From positions 124,001-188,000 of the forward strand of contig JAFGOY010000033.1 in NCBI GenBank assembly GCA_016926255.1: a stretch of DNA of 64,000 nt, in the 5' to 3' direction. Shown here in pieces: positions 53,792 through 61,793 of this stretch. Made by a program: the position numbers and the translations under genes. Position 1 is the stretch's first letter. Each line of letters begins with the position of its first letter. A model generated the notes under the pieces. The model searched no databases. It had not been told where the DNA came from and worked only from the letters and a program-made list of their open reading frames with translations. The DNA comes from Anaerolineae bacterium (GTDB lineage Bacteria; Chloroflexota; Anaerolineae; Aggregatilineales; UBA3940).

Positions 53792-53831
53792 GATCCTTCG
53801 CAAAAACACATTTTAGCGATGGGGGTGCCGC

Positions 53832-54389
53832 CTAAACACGGGTAACATAATCGCCGCTGCGCGTATCGATCCGGATCACGTCGCCTACGTTGACGAACAG
53901 GGGGACGGTGACCTTCAACCCGGTAATGGTGATCACCTGTTTGGTCGCCCCTGTCGCCGTGTCACCCGCGACCGCCATCTCTGACTCGGCAACCTCCTGT
54001 TCGACCGTTGCCGGAAGCTCGAAGTCGATGATTTCGTTCTCGAATGAAGACAGCTTCAACTGCTGGTTCTCGGTCAGGTAGAGAATGTCGTCGCCGAACA
54101 CTTCCGCGCTGATCTGGGGCTGTTCGAAAGTTTCGACATTCATGAAATGCAGGAACTCGTCGTCGCTGTACAGGTATTCGACGACCGCCGTTTCAAGCCG
54201 GACATCCTGCACGCGGTCGCCTGAGTTGTAGGTGATTTCGCGGGTGGTGCCGGTGCGCAGGTTGCGTACCATTACCCGGATGGTCGCTTTTCCTCGGCCC
54301 GGTTTATGGTGGTGATATTCAATGACTTTGTATAGCTCGCTCTCTTGTGTGTATGTTACACCTCGGCGAAGCTCGTTGACGTCGATCAT
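53832..54389 (-). CDS. efp: elongation factor P
   Basis: 185 residues with three beta domains in the usual order. EF-P rescues ribosomes stalled at polyproline. The loop that reaches the peptidyl-transferase centre reads HHHKPGRGKATIR; the tip residue is Arg32, in PGRG, whereas E. coli and Bacillus have a Lys. Thermus EF-P also has Arg here, while Pseudomonas/Shewanella-type Arg is rhamnosylated by EarP. No earP is adjacent. The C-terminal VGDVIRIDTRSGDYV is canonical. Confidence 0.95.
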   Translation of the reverse strand: MIDVNELRRGVTYTQESELYKVIEYHHHKPGRGKATIRVMVRNLRTGTTREITYNSGDRVQDVRLETAVVEYLYSDDEFLHFMNVETFEQPQISAEVFGDDILYLTENQQLKLSSFENEIIDFELPATVEQEVAESEMAVAGDTATGATKQVITITGLKVTVPLFVNVGDVIRIDTRSGDYVTRV

Positions 54390-54547
54390 GCTGACATTAT
54401 CTCCAGGATATTAGTTTAAATTTGAAGTATCATCGGCGATTATAGCGTGAGGGTGTCACTGCCACCACCATAAAGGGGGCGCTCGTCGTTTGGGAATGCT
54501 GCGCCCGTCGAGTTTTAGCCCGGTGCTTCGGCGCAGGACTTCCGCAG

Positions 54548-55423
54548 TCAGCCGCCGGGCTGCCTTTCGCTCGCCTGGCTCAGTATCACGCCGCCCACCG
54601 GAGCACCGGCATCGCGCCCCAGCACCGGGCACTTGGCCTGCAGCAGCAGAAACACCTTACTCCCGGCCTCGTTCAGCGTTTCGTAGTTGGCCTGCCCTTT
54701 GGCAATGACCATATCGGCCCGGTCGAAGCGCTCGCGGAACGCCTTGCTGCATCGGCTCAAGATTGTTCCTTGTGTGTCTGAACCGGTCTCGATTATGGCC
54801 GTGGCGATCTTGTCCAGGTCTGCCTGAACAGCGTCTTCAAGTGTGGCATCGTTGAGAATTGGTCCGCTCTTGATCACGTAGGTCACCGGTTTACCATACT
54901 CCGCATTGATCGTCTCAATCAGCAGCCGGTCGAACACCGTCTCCCCGGCATTGTCGGCCAGGTAGAGGATATCCTTTGCCTGATCGAGCGTCTCCATAAA
55001 CGCCGGGCGATCATCCACTGCGTAAGGTGCAGCCAGCACCCGCTCGACCGTTCCCCAAAGGTCAAAGTCATCAGCGGCGGCAAAATCGATGATATTCCCG
55101 GCAATGCTGATCCGGATCGCCGTGTCGAGCGGATCCTCGGCTTTGGCAATCAGCGCCTGCATGTGCGGGTAAAGATCAAGCGCCTGTTCGGTGCTTCTAT
55201 GTTTGTCTTCACGATACGGATCGCCGTCTCCCGTCACTTCGGCGGCGATCTTCAGGATCAGATATGCGATTTCAGGCGGTGTCAGTGCCGGGTCTATCGA
55301 ATGCAGCACCTCAAGGGACTGGTGCATGATCGCGATCTGCTGTGCTTCACTGGCGCTGGCTTTGCGTCCTGCCGTAAGCCCGACCTTCAGCAGGCAGGGG
55401 TAGCAGTCCAGAAATGTCTTCAT
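54548..55423 (-). CDS. DUF89/ARMT1-like metal-dependent phosphatase
   Basis: 291 residues from the ATG at 55423, preceded by CGGAG. The frame runs a further 104 residues upstream, but without a ribosome site and with an atypical composition, so I reject it. The DUF89 core includes the N-terminal CYPCLL, the metal/phosphate motif LADNAGETVFDRLL (about residue 155) and IAKGQANYET. DUF89 proteins act as phosphatases for damaged or surplus sugar phosphates and related metabolites. Operon context is absent. Confidence 0.85.
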   Translation of the reverse strand: MKTFLDCYPCLLKVGLTAGRKASASEAQQIAIMHQSLEVLHSIDPALTPPEIAYLILKIAAEVTGDGDPYREDKHRSTEQALDLYPHMQALIAKAEDPLDTAIRISIAGNIIDFAAADDFDLWGTVERVLAAPYAVDDRPAFMETLDQAKDILYLADNAGETVFDRLLIETINAEYGKPVTYVIKSGPILNDATLEDAVQADLDKIATAIIETGSDTQGTILSRCSKAFRERFDRADMVIAKGQANYETLNEAGSKVFLLLQAKCPVLGRDAGAPVGGVILSQASERQPGG

Positions 55424-55735
55424 AGATATCTCCGAGAATAATGGTGACTGGTTTTGTGCCCTCGATGCCGTGATTGGCGACCGGTTGGGAGTAAAAAACG
55501 CCTGTCGCGCCGGATAATACCCGACACGCCGGCGAAAATCAATTCGCCCACTCTTCTGTGAAGTCTCTATCTGCCAGGGAACGGAACGAATGTACAGGTA
55601 GGACTTTTTAAACTGGATTGCTATTGTGAGCAGGCAAGGGTATAATGACGCCCGCTTGAAATCCCCGCATTTTACAGGGGCAACGTGGCTAAGTGTGTTT
55701 GATACATACTGTCCACAGTACGGAGGCGTGCCCAA
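55424..55735. other. divergent intergenic region, no gene
   Basis: 312 nt between the DUF89 gene (minus) and the winged-helix gene at 55736. It contains the promoter at 55618 for the plus strand, a short CCCC/GGGG stem around 55664, and the ribosome site GGAGG at 55722. Open frames that extend here are tails of the DUF89 frame with no start signal. Confidence 0.6.
55618..55646 (+). promoter_or_regulatory. sigma-70 promoter for the winged-helix gene pair
   Basis: TTGCTA (55618-55623), 17-nt spacer, perfect TATAAT (55641-55646). The leader is about 80 nt. Confidence 0.6.
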
Positions 55736-57325
55736 GTGCAGCAGCGAAAAACCCAGACCGACAAATACTGGGTTGAAGACTTCCAGTTAGTACAAGCTGA
55801 TATCGATCACCTCTACAACGTCTTATTGGAAATCGAAACCCCGCTATCTACCGATCAAATGGCTTTGATCCTTGTCCGGAACCGGGTAAGGATTGAGGCT
55901 GAGAAACGGGCATCGCAGGTTTCGCCGGGTGATATTTACCTCCCACGCAAAGAATATCAGGAAGGTGATATTATCACCCTGCCGCAGTTTTCTGATGTTC
56001 AGGCGAAGGTGAAGGCTGTTCGTCCCGGCGAAAATCCTGACTATGGCAGTTTTTCGGTGATATCGGTTGAGCTTGATTCTGGTGAAGTCGTCGAACTGGC
56101 TTCCGAGTACGAGTTAGAGCATCCCCTGAATGTTGATCCCGAAGTTGATGAGCAAGCCGAAGACAGCGAACTGGTGCCAGAGGAGATATTCATCGAGTAC
56201 GGTGGATATGTCTCCGAACGGTTGGAGGAGACTTTCTCCGATCACGACGATCTGGTCCGTCTGGCAGGCCGCTGGTTCCCAAAGTCACTGCTTGCCGATG
56301 TCAATATCGGCCATTTGAACCTGGCTGAAGCCGTCCTCGATATGCATGGCGGCGGCCCGTTGACCACTCCTGAAATCCTCGAACAGATTGGTATGATGGA
56401 TGACGTCAACCAGCGGCTCGCCGAATTTTCGATGAATTATGCCCTGCAAGAGGATAATCGCTTCGATGAGGTTGGCGCTGCCGGTCAGGTGCTCTGGTAT
56501 CTGCACCGGATGGAGCCGGACGAAGTACGTAATATCCCTGAGCGCCTGGAATACGTTTCCCTGCCGGATGATCCTGACCTGTTGACCGAAGAGATGAAGG
56601 AATTGGAACTGCAAATCGGCGATGAGCATTCCGATATTCCAGTTCGGCGTGGCCCCGCCCCACAGTCGGTGACGATCACCCTGACTTACCCGCATCGCCG
56701 TGCCGGGACTTTGCCGCTGTCGCATCAACTGCGGCGCATGTTCCCAACAGCCTATCGTGCTCCTCGGATTCGTTTCACCATTGTTGATGGCGATACCGGC
56801 GAAGAGATTCCTGCCTGGGTGGTGTTGTCAGGTGGTTATGTTTACGGACTCAAGAAATGGTTCGAAACCCACGACGTGCCTGCTGGCGGCTATCTGACCA
56901 TCGAGCGGACGAATGTCGATGGCACGGTAATGGTTAAATATGCCGGTCGCAGCCCTCGAAAAGAATGGGTGCTGACCGCCTGCGTCGAGAATGCCCGGCT
57001 GCGATTCGAAAATCGCCAGCGGAACATTGCCTGTGAATATGACGAACTGATGATGATCGATGTTGATGACGATGAAGCGGTCGACAGGTTGTGGTTGCAG
57101 GTTCGAAGTGGCAAAGTGTCATTTGAGGAACTCGTCTCATCCATCGCCCGCGAACTGGCAGCCCTGAACCCGCAGGGGAATATTCATGCCAAGACCTTAT
57201 ACAGCGCCGTGAATGTCGTCAGGCGCTGCCCGCCGGGGCCGATCTTCTCGCTGCTTGTCGCGCTTCCGCAGTTCGAACCGGTCGGCGGACCATACTGGCA
57301 GTTATCGAAAAGCGATGCCGAATAG
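55736..57325 (+). CDS. winged-helix-like protein, function unknown
   Basis: 529 residues starting at GTG, preceded by GGAGG. An N-terminal helical segment (about 15-60) resembles a winged helix. A charged, beta-rich part (about 65-125) follows, then a segment at about 190-225 (NLAEAVLDMHGGGPLTTPEILEQIG) with the hydrophobic pattern of a HARE-HTH-like winged helix. The C-terminal half includes a beta core with MIDVDDDEAV. No catalytic motif is visible. It is the first gene of a pair with the 57442 gene; together they suggest a DNA-binding role. Confidence 0.55.
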   Translation: MQQRKTQTDKYWVEDFQLVQADIDHLYNVLLEIETPLSTDQMALILVRNRVRIEAEKRASQVSPGDIYLPRKEYQEGDIITLPQFSDVQAKVKAVRPGENPDYGSFSVISVELDSGEVVELASEYELEHPLNVDPEVDEQAEDSELVPEEIFIEYGGYVSERLEETFSDHDDLVRLAGRWFPKSLLADVNIGHLNLAEAVLDMHGGGPLTTPEILEQIGMMDDVNQRLAEFSMNYALQEDNRFDEVGAAGQVLWYLHRMEPDEVRNIPERLEYVSLPDDPDLLTEEMKELELQIGDEHSDIPVRRGPAPQSVTITLTYPHRRAGTLPLSHQLRRMFPTAYRAPRIRFTIVDGDTGEEIPAWVVLSGGYVYGLKKWFETHDVPAGGYLTIERTNVDGTVMVKYAGRSPRKEWVLTACVENARLRFENRQRNIACEYDELMMIDVDDDEAVDRLWLQVRSGKVSFEELVSSIARELAALNPQGNIHAKTLYSAVNVVRRCPPGPIFSLLVALPQFEPVGGPYWQLSKSDAE

Positions 57326-57441
57326 GCCGCTCAAGATCGGGTTATTGATTCTTTATACCTTGCAAAGTGGCTTTTTATCTGCCAACCTTGGCAATGAGTC
57401 AATTGTGCATGTTTTAGCAGTATACGAAGGGATTTCGCTCT

Positions 57442-57879
57442 GTGGTTAAACCACCTGCTCCGCCACAACTGAACAAACCAACGATGTCCACTCGTTTCTT
57501 TGTTGACGAAGAGTGGTGGAAGCAGTCTGATAAAGATTTTCGCCTGGAACTGAATCGGCTCTGCGAAGAGTACGCCGGGGAGCCAATGCCTGAAAAAGCC
57601 GGTGACCCCTCCATTGACTGGGTTGACCCGCTGACCGCCCGCGTCGTCAGGGTTGATCCGTCCATGTATCACTTCCTGACGGCCTGTTGTGTACACCCCG
57701 ATTTCATCACCGAGCGTACCACGCTGATCGAGGCGGTGTTTCGCGCACTGGTCGCCGCTGCCAATGTCCCGATGACGCCCGTTGAACTGTCCGCACGTAT
57801 CGGCAGACCGGCTGATACCATCTACAAGACCCTGGCCGGGCGGAAAGTTTTCAAGGGTATCCGGCCTTATCTGGATTAG
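57442..57879 (+). CDS. small winged-helix-like protein, function unknown
   Basis: 145 residues from a GTG; AAGGGA lies upstream. The first 40 residues are Pro- and Trp-rich and polar. The C-terminal region (about 95-145) has the pattern of a helix-turn-helix: MTPVELSARIGRPADTIYKTL, followed by a basic RKVFKGIRPYL tail. It lies 116 nt downstream of the 55736 gene and shares its strand. No family recognised. A joint role with the upstream gene is likely but not proven. Confidence 0.55.
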   Translation: MVKPPAPPQLNKPTMSTRFFVDEEWWKQSDKDFRLELNRLCEEYAGEPMPEKAGDPSIDWVDPLTARVVRVDPSMYHFLTACCVHPDFITERTTLIEAVFRALVAAANVPMTPVELSARIGRPADTIYKTLAGRKVFKGIRPYLD

Positions 57880-57957
57880 TATCCCGGCACTTCTTGACGG
57901 GCTTCCTTCTGTTGGCTAGAATGCTTCATATCGAGCGATAAAATCATATCTTTGTTT

Positions 57958-58030
57958 GCCCTCGTAGCTCAGTGGATAGAGCGGCAGCCTTCTAAGCTGA
58001 TGGTCGCAGGTTCGAGTCCTGCCGGGGGCG
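57958..58030 (+). tRNA. tRNA-Arg (anticodon TCT)
   Basis: GCCCTCG pairs with CGGGGGC (one T-G), D-arm AGCTCAGTGG, T-arm GGTTCGAGTCC. The anticodon loop CTTCTAA gives TCT, which reads AGA. Discriminator G, no encoded CCA. A T-run follows at 58034. Confidence 0.93.
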
Positions 58031-58101
58031 CTGTTTTTTTAAGGGCCGTTTTCCTCTATTCACAATCTATCCCAGAATTACCCCGGCAGGGTCGTTTTGT
58101 G

Positions 58102-58137
58102 CCTGTCCGAAATGGGCTGGGCGAATTTGCGAATAGG
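58102..58137 (+). repeat. interspersed palindromic repeat, copy D
   Basis: CCTGTCCG and CGAATAGG arms (mismatched relative to the other copies) enclose AAATGGGCTGGGCGAATTTG. Similarity to copy C extends about 35 nt to the left, through GGCAGG and CGTTTT. It lies downstream of tRNA-Arg. The most diverged copy. Confidence 0.65.
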
Positions 58138-58225
58138 TTTTTAGGACTACGGTAATCTACTTTAAAATCATGGTTTGCGTATACTACTAAAACCGACCGC
58201 TGATATGATCCCACAGGGAGGAAAT

Positions 58226-59941
58226 ATGCGTATGAAGCGCGTAATACTCGGATTTGTGACCCTTGTCGTTCTTCTGACTGTATTTGCTGTTCCAACCCAA
58301 CCGGCTTTGGCCCAGTCCGGCCATCAGGTGTGGACGTTCTACATGGGCTACTGGACCGGTAACATCTCCTGGGATGCTCAGGCGAGCGTGCTCGGCGACT
58401 GGCCTTCGATGGGCAAGTATGACTCGCGTGACCCCGGCGTGGCTGCGGCCCATATCGAACAGGCGCAAAGTGCCGGGATCGATGCGTTTCTGGTGAGCTG
58501 GTACGGTACCGGTGAAACACTCACCACCACCCCGACTCTTAACAACATGCTCGACCGCGCCGCCGAACGCGGCTTTCACGTGGCAGCAGTGCTTGACTGT
58601 TTCAACCCCAATTTCCTGCGTGATCGCGGCCAGATTGTTTCTTCACTGAATTACCTGATCCATGATCGGGCTAACCATCCCGGCTATCTGCGCTACAACG
58701 GGAAGCCGGTGATCGTCTTTGCCTTCCAGGATACGCTCGGCTTTTCGACCGCCGATTGGCTGGCGATCCGCAATGAAGTCGATCCGGGTCGGAACACCAT
58801 CTGGCTTGCCGAAGGACTCAACGGGTGCTGTATGTACGGCGGCGCGATGGACGGCATGTATGCTTTCAACATCGCCTGGGCCGGTGGCAGCGCCGCCCGC
58901 TATTCGCTTGAGCAGAATTCGGTCTACGCGCAGGGCGGGTCGCTCTACGTGCCGACTGTCCACCCTGGTTGGGATGAAGACCGGATCGCTGCGCGTGATG
59001 GCCGTGCGAATCCAACCGCGCGCAAGGATCGCGCCGGTGGGCAGTTCCTGATCAACAGTTGGAACGGTGCGACCTCGGTCAACCCGGATGTGATCCTCAT
59101 TGTTAGTTGGAACGAGTTCATGGAAGGATCGTATATCGAGCCAAGTCAGGTTTATGGCACGCAGAGCCTCGATGTGCTGCGTTCGCTGATCGCCACCTGG
59201 AAAGCCGGTGCGCCTGCAAGTGCTCCTCCTGTAGTGGTCAGCCCGCCCGCCACAGGCACAGCCGGGATTGTAGCCGAAGCCACATCTTACAACCTGAACG
59301 TCCGATCAGGACCGGGCACCGAATACACTGCCGTCGGCCAGATCAGCCCCGGCACGCAGTATGCGGTAACCGGCGGCCAGGGAGATTGGCTGTCGATTAA
59401 TTACAATGGGCAGACGGGTTGGGTGGCCGGGTGGCTGGTACGACAATCTTCCGGTGCCCTGTCTTCGTCGGTGCCTTCTGCTGTCCCGGCTGCAGCCGCC
59501 GCTGGCGAGTTCGCCGAAGCCATCTCCTACAGTCTCAACGTTCGCTCTGGCCCCGGCACCGAGCACCAACCGGTCGGGCAGATCAGCCCGGGGACGAAAT
59601 ACGCCGTGCTTGGTCGTTCCGGTGACTGGGTATCCATCGACTACAATGGGCAGACGGGTTGGGTCGCTGGGTGGCTGGTGACGATCACTGGTGTGCCGGT
59701 TTCCGCTGCCCCGCAGCCGGTCATCGACTTCCGCGCCTCGCCGACTACCGTCAAGCGTGGGCAGTGTGCGACCGTTGCCTGGGATGTCGAGAACATCGAT
59801 AGGGTGTACTTCAACGGCGAGGGAGTGGTTGGTCATTCCTCGCGTGAAGTCTGCCCGTCGTCGACTTCGGCCTATTCTCTCGATGTCGTCCTGCGTGATG
59901 GCTCGACTACCCGTCGCGAGGTGACCATCACCGTTCAGTAA
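58226..59941 (+). CDS. secreted GH99-like glycosidase with two SH3b domains
   Basis: 571 residues from the ATG at 58226, preceded by GGGAGG; an earlier frame start at 58175 lacks a ribosome site. A signal peptide (about 1-28, ending PALA) is followed by a GH99/GH71-like TIM barrel (about 32-335) typical of enzymes that cleave alpha-mannan or related glycans, with FYMGYWTG, FLVSWYGTG and SWNEFMEGSYIEPS. Two SH3b domains (about 365-420 and 450-505) share a YNGQTGWVAGWLV core. A short C-terminal beta domain follows. SH3b domains would tether it to the wall. Confidence 0.75.
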   Translation: MRMKRVILGFVTLVVLLTVFAVPTQPALAQSGHQVWTFYMGYWTGNISWDAQASVLGDWPSMGKYDSRDPGVAAAHIEQAQSAGIDAFLVSWYGTGETLTTTPTLNNMLDRAAERGFHVAAVLDCFNPNFLRDRGQIVSSLNYLIHDRANHPGYLRYNGKPVIVFAFQDTLGFSTADWLAIRNEVDPGRNTIWLAEGLNGCCMYGGAMDGMYAFNIAWAGGSAARYSLEQNSVYAQGGSLYVPTVHPGWDEDRIAARDGRANPTARKDRAGGQFLINSWNGATSVNPDVILIVSWNEFMEGSYIEPSQVYGTQSLDVLRSLIATWKAGAPASAPPVVVSPPATGTAGIVAEATSYNLNVRSGPGTEYTAVGQISPGTQYAVTGGQGDWLSINYNGQTGWVAGWLVRQSSGALSSSVPSAVPAAAAAGEFAEAISYSLNVRSGPGTEHQPVGQISPGTKYAVLGRSGDWVSIDYNGQTGWVAGWLVTITGVPVSAAPQPVIDFRASPTTVKRGQCATVAWDVENIDRVYFNGEGVVGHSSREVCPSSTSAYSLDVVLRDGSTTRREVTITVQ

Positions 59942-59955
59942 GTTTCGTCTGAAAA

Positions 59956-59990
59956 TCAAAAACAGCCAGGGGATCGCCTCTGGCTGTTTT
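59956..59990. terminator. bidirectional terminator
   Basis: CAGCCAGGGG (59963-59972) pairs with GCCTCTGGCTG (59976-59986) around an ATCG loop, with A/T runs on both sides; between the GH99-like gene and the convergent smpB. Confidence 0.8.
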
Positions 59991-60013
59991 GCTTTGTGGG
60001 GGTAGGGGGATAA

Positions 60014-60487
60014 TCAATATCCCTTCGATTGTTCGCGCAGGGTGCGCCGGATTTTTCGCTCCGATTCCCGCTTGGCGATGGCCTGCCGCTTGTCGTGCTG
60101 TTTCTGGCCCTTTGCCAGCCCGATTTCGATCTTGGCCCGTCCCCGGCTCAGGTAGACACGCAGCACAACGATGGTATAACCCTTTCGCTGTACGTCCGCC
60201 GACCATTTATCGATTTCGCGGCGGTGCATCAGCAGCTTGCGCGGTCGAAGTGGATCATGGTTATCCCGGTGGGCCGGATCGTACTGTGCGATGTGCATGT
60301 TCAGCACCCACAGTTCCCCCTGCCTCTCGGCGACATACGCTTCCTGAATGCTGATATGCCCGGCCCGGATCGATTTAATTTCGGTGCCAGTCAGCACGAT
60401 GCCTGCTTCGAGCGATTCCTCGATGAAGTATTGGTGGCGAGCCTTGCGGTTCGTCGCGATTATTTTGACGTGTTCTGTTGCCATCAC
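60014..60487 (-). CDS. smpB: SsrA-binding protein SmpB
   Basis: 157 residues, the tmRNA partner for rescuing stalled ribosomes. Conserved IATNRKARHQYFIEE, LTGTEIKSIR, and the basic C-terminal tail (KRQAIAKRESERKIRRTL) that enters the decoding site are all present. It begins 1 nt after the stop codon of the first S41 peptidase gene, so is co-transcribed. The tmRNA gene itself was not found in the window. Confidence 0.95.
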   Translation of the reverse strand: MMATEHVKIIATNRKARHQYFIEESLEAGIVLTGTEIKSIRAGHISIQEAYVAERQGELWVLNMHIAQYDPAHRDNHDPLRPRKLLMHRREIDKWSADVQRKGYTIVVLRVYLSRGRAKIEIGLAKGQKQHDKRQAIAKRESERKIRRTLREQSKGY

Positions 60488-60488
60488 C

Positions 60489-61757
60489 TTATTGTTCGTT
60501 CGTTAAAAATTCGATTGCCCGTTCGAGTTGAACGTCATCCTCCGTCGGTTCCAACGGCGACTCGACTATTATATCGGGTTCGACGCCGTTACCGGTAATC
60601 GACACATCATTAGGGGTATACCAGTTCGCATAGGTCACGCGGAGCAGCGAGCCGTCCGAGAGGTTGTACTGGATTTGAACCGACCCCTTCCCGAAAGACG
60701 TCTCTCCGATCAACGTCCCCCGATCGTTATCCTTGATCGCCGCCGCGACGATCTCTGATGCGCTGGCGCTGTTCCTGTTGATCAACACGACCAGCGGAAT
60801 CGATTCGGCGAAGTCGCCGTTTGTGGCTCTGAACTCGCGTTCCTGCCCGTCGACGTCGCGCTGGATCAGGATCAGACCGTCTTGCAGGAACATATCGGCC
60901 ACGCTGACCGATTCGTCGAGGAACCCGCCGGGATTGTCGCGCAGGTCGAAGATGATCGACTCAGCACCGTTGTCCATCAGCCCCTCGACTTCTTCTCGAA
61001 GGCGGCTGCTGGCCCGTGCGTTGAACTCGTAGAGTGCCACGTAGCCGATGTTGTCGTCGAGCATGCGGCTCTCGACGATCGGTATTTCGAGTCTTGCCCG
61101 TGTAACCTCGACATCGAACGGGGCCTCGATCCCTTCCCGGTAGACTGTCAACACGACCTGGGTATCTGCCGGGCCGCGAATGAGCAGCAGCGACTCGCGC
61201 AGGTATTTCTGGCTGATGTCCACCCCATCGACGGCAATGACGATGTCACCGGCCAGCAGTCCTGCTTCTTCAGCCGGTCCCCCTTCGAAGACCCTGAAGA
61301 TGTACACACCTCCACCAGGTGCATCCTCGACGAACGCGCCGATCCCTTCATAACTGCCGGTGCTGTCCTCGTTGATGATCTGTGCTGCGTCGGGAGGAAT
61401 ATACGCGGTATACGGGTCGCCCAGCGATCCGACCAGCCCGTAGATTGCGCCCTGAACCCGTTCTTCCTCGCTTGGTATGTCGTAGTAGAACCGGTCTTCG
61501 ATGGTATCCCAGGCTTCCCAGAACACGGTCATGTCGGCCTGATCGCCTGAAAGCTGGTCGTTGTCGTTAGTCAGAAGCGGCGAGTATGAGAGTTCCTGCT
61601 CGCCACTGCTGGCCGGCGCCTGCAAGGATGTATACATCGACCCGGCGGTGAAACCAGCGGAGAAGATAACCAGGGAAACGATTACCAATCCCAGGATCAG
61701 CAGGACGGCCCGCAGTGCGGTTTTGAATTCCCCGTTATTTGATTGTATCTCAGACAT
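60489..61757 (-). CDS. S41-family (CtpA-type) peptidase, paralogue 1
   Basis: 422 residues. N-terminal membrane helix (about 14-38), helical domain, PDZ domain (about 115-195), then the S41 protease core with the catalytic Ser in SASASEIVAAA and Lys in FGKGSVQ. The enzyme degrades or processes envelope proteins outside the membrane. Its closest relative in the window is the adjacent gene at 61794. It starts 36 nt downstream of that gene and is followed by smpB. Confidence 0.9.
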   Translation of the reverse strand: MSEIQSNNGEFKTALRAVLLILGLVIVSLVIFSAGFTAGSMYTSLQAPASSGEQELSYSPLLTNDNDQLSGDQADMTVFWEAWDTIEDRFYYDIPSEEERVQGAIYGLVGSLGDPYTAYIPPDAAQIINEDSTGSYEGIGAFVEDAPGGGVYIFRVFEGGPAEEAGLLAGDIVIAVDGVDISQKYLRESLLLIRGPADTQVVLTVYREGIEAPFDVEVTRARLEIPIVESRMLDDNIGYVALYEFNARASSRLREEVEGLMDNGAESIIFDLRDNPGGFLDESVSVADMFLQDGLILIQRDVDGQEREFRATNGDFAESIPLVVLINRNSASASEIVAAAIKDNDRGTLIGETSFGKGSVQIQYNLSDGSLLRVTYANWYTPNDVSITGNGVEPDIIVESPLEPTEDDVQLERAIEFLTNEQ

Positions 61758-61793
61758 TTGTTTACCCTTAAACCTGATAACCGTCAGCGTGGT

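Noticed and set aside
55424-55735. N-terminal extension of the DUF89 protein
   Set aside because: The extra 104 codons lack a start signal, contain Cys and Tyr runs unlike the family, and overlap the opposite promoter; the DUF89 start at 55423 has a ribosome site.
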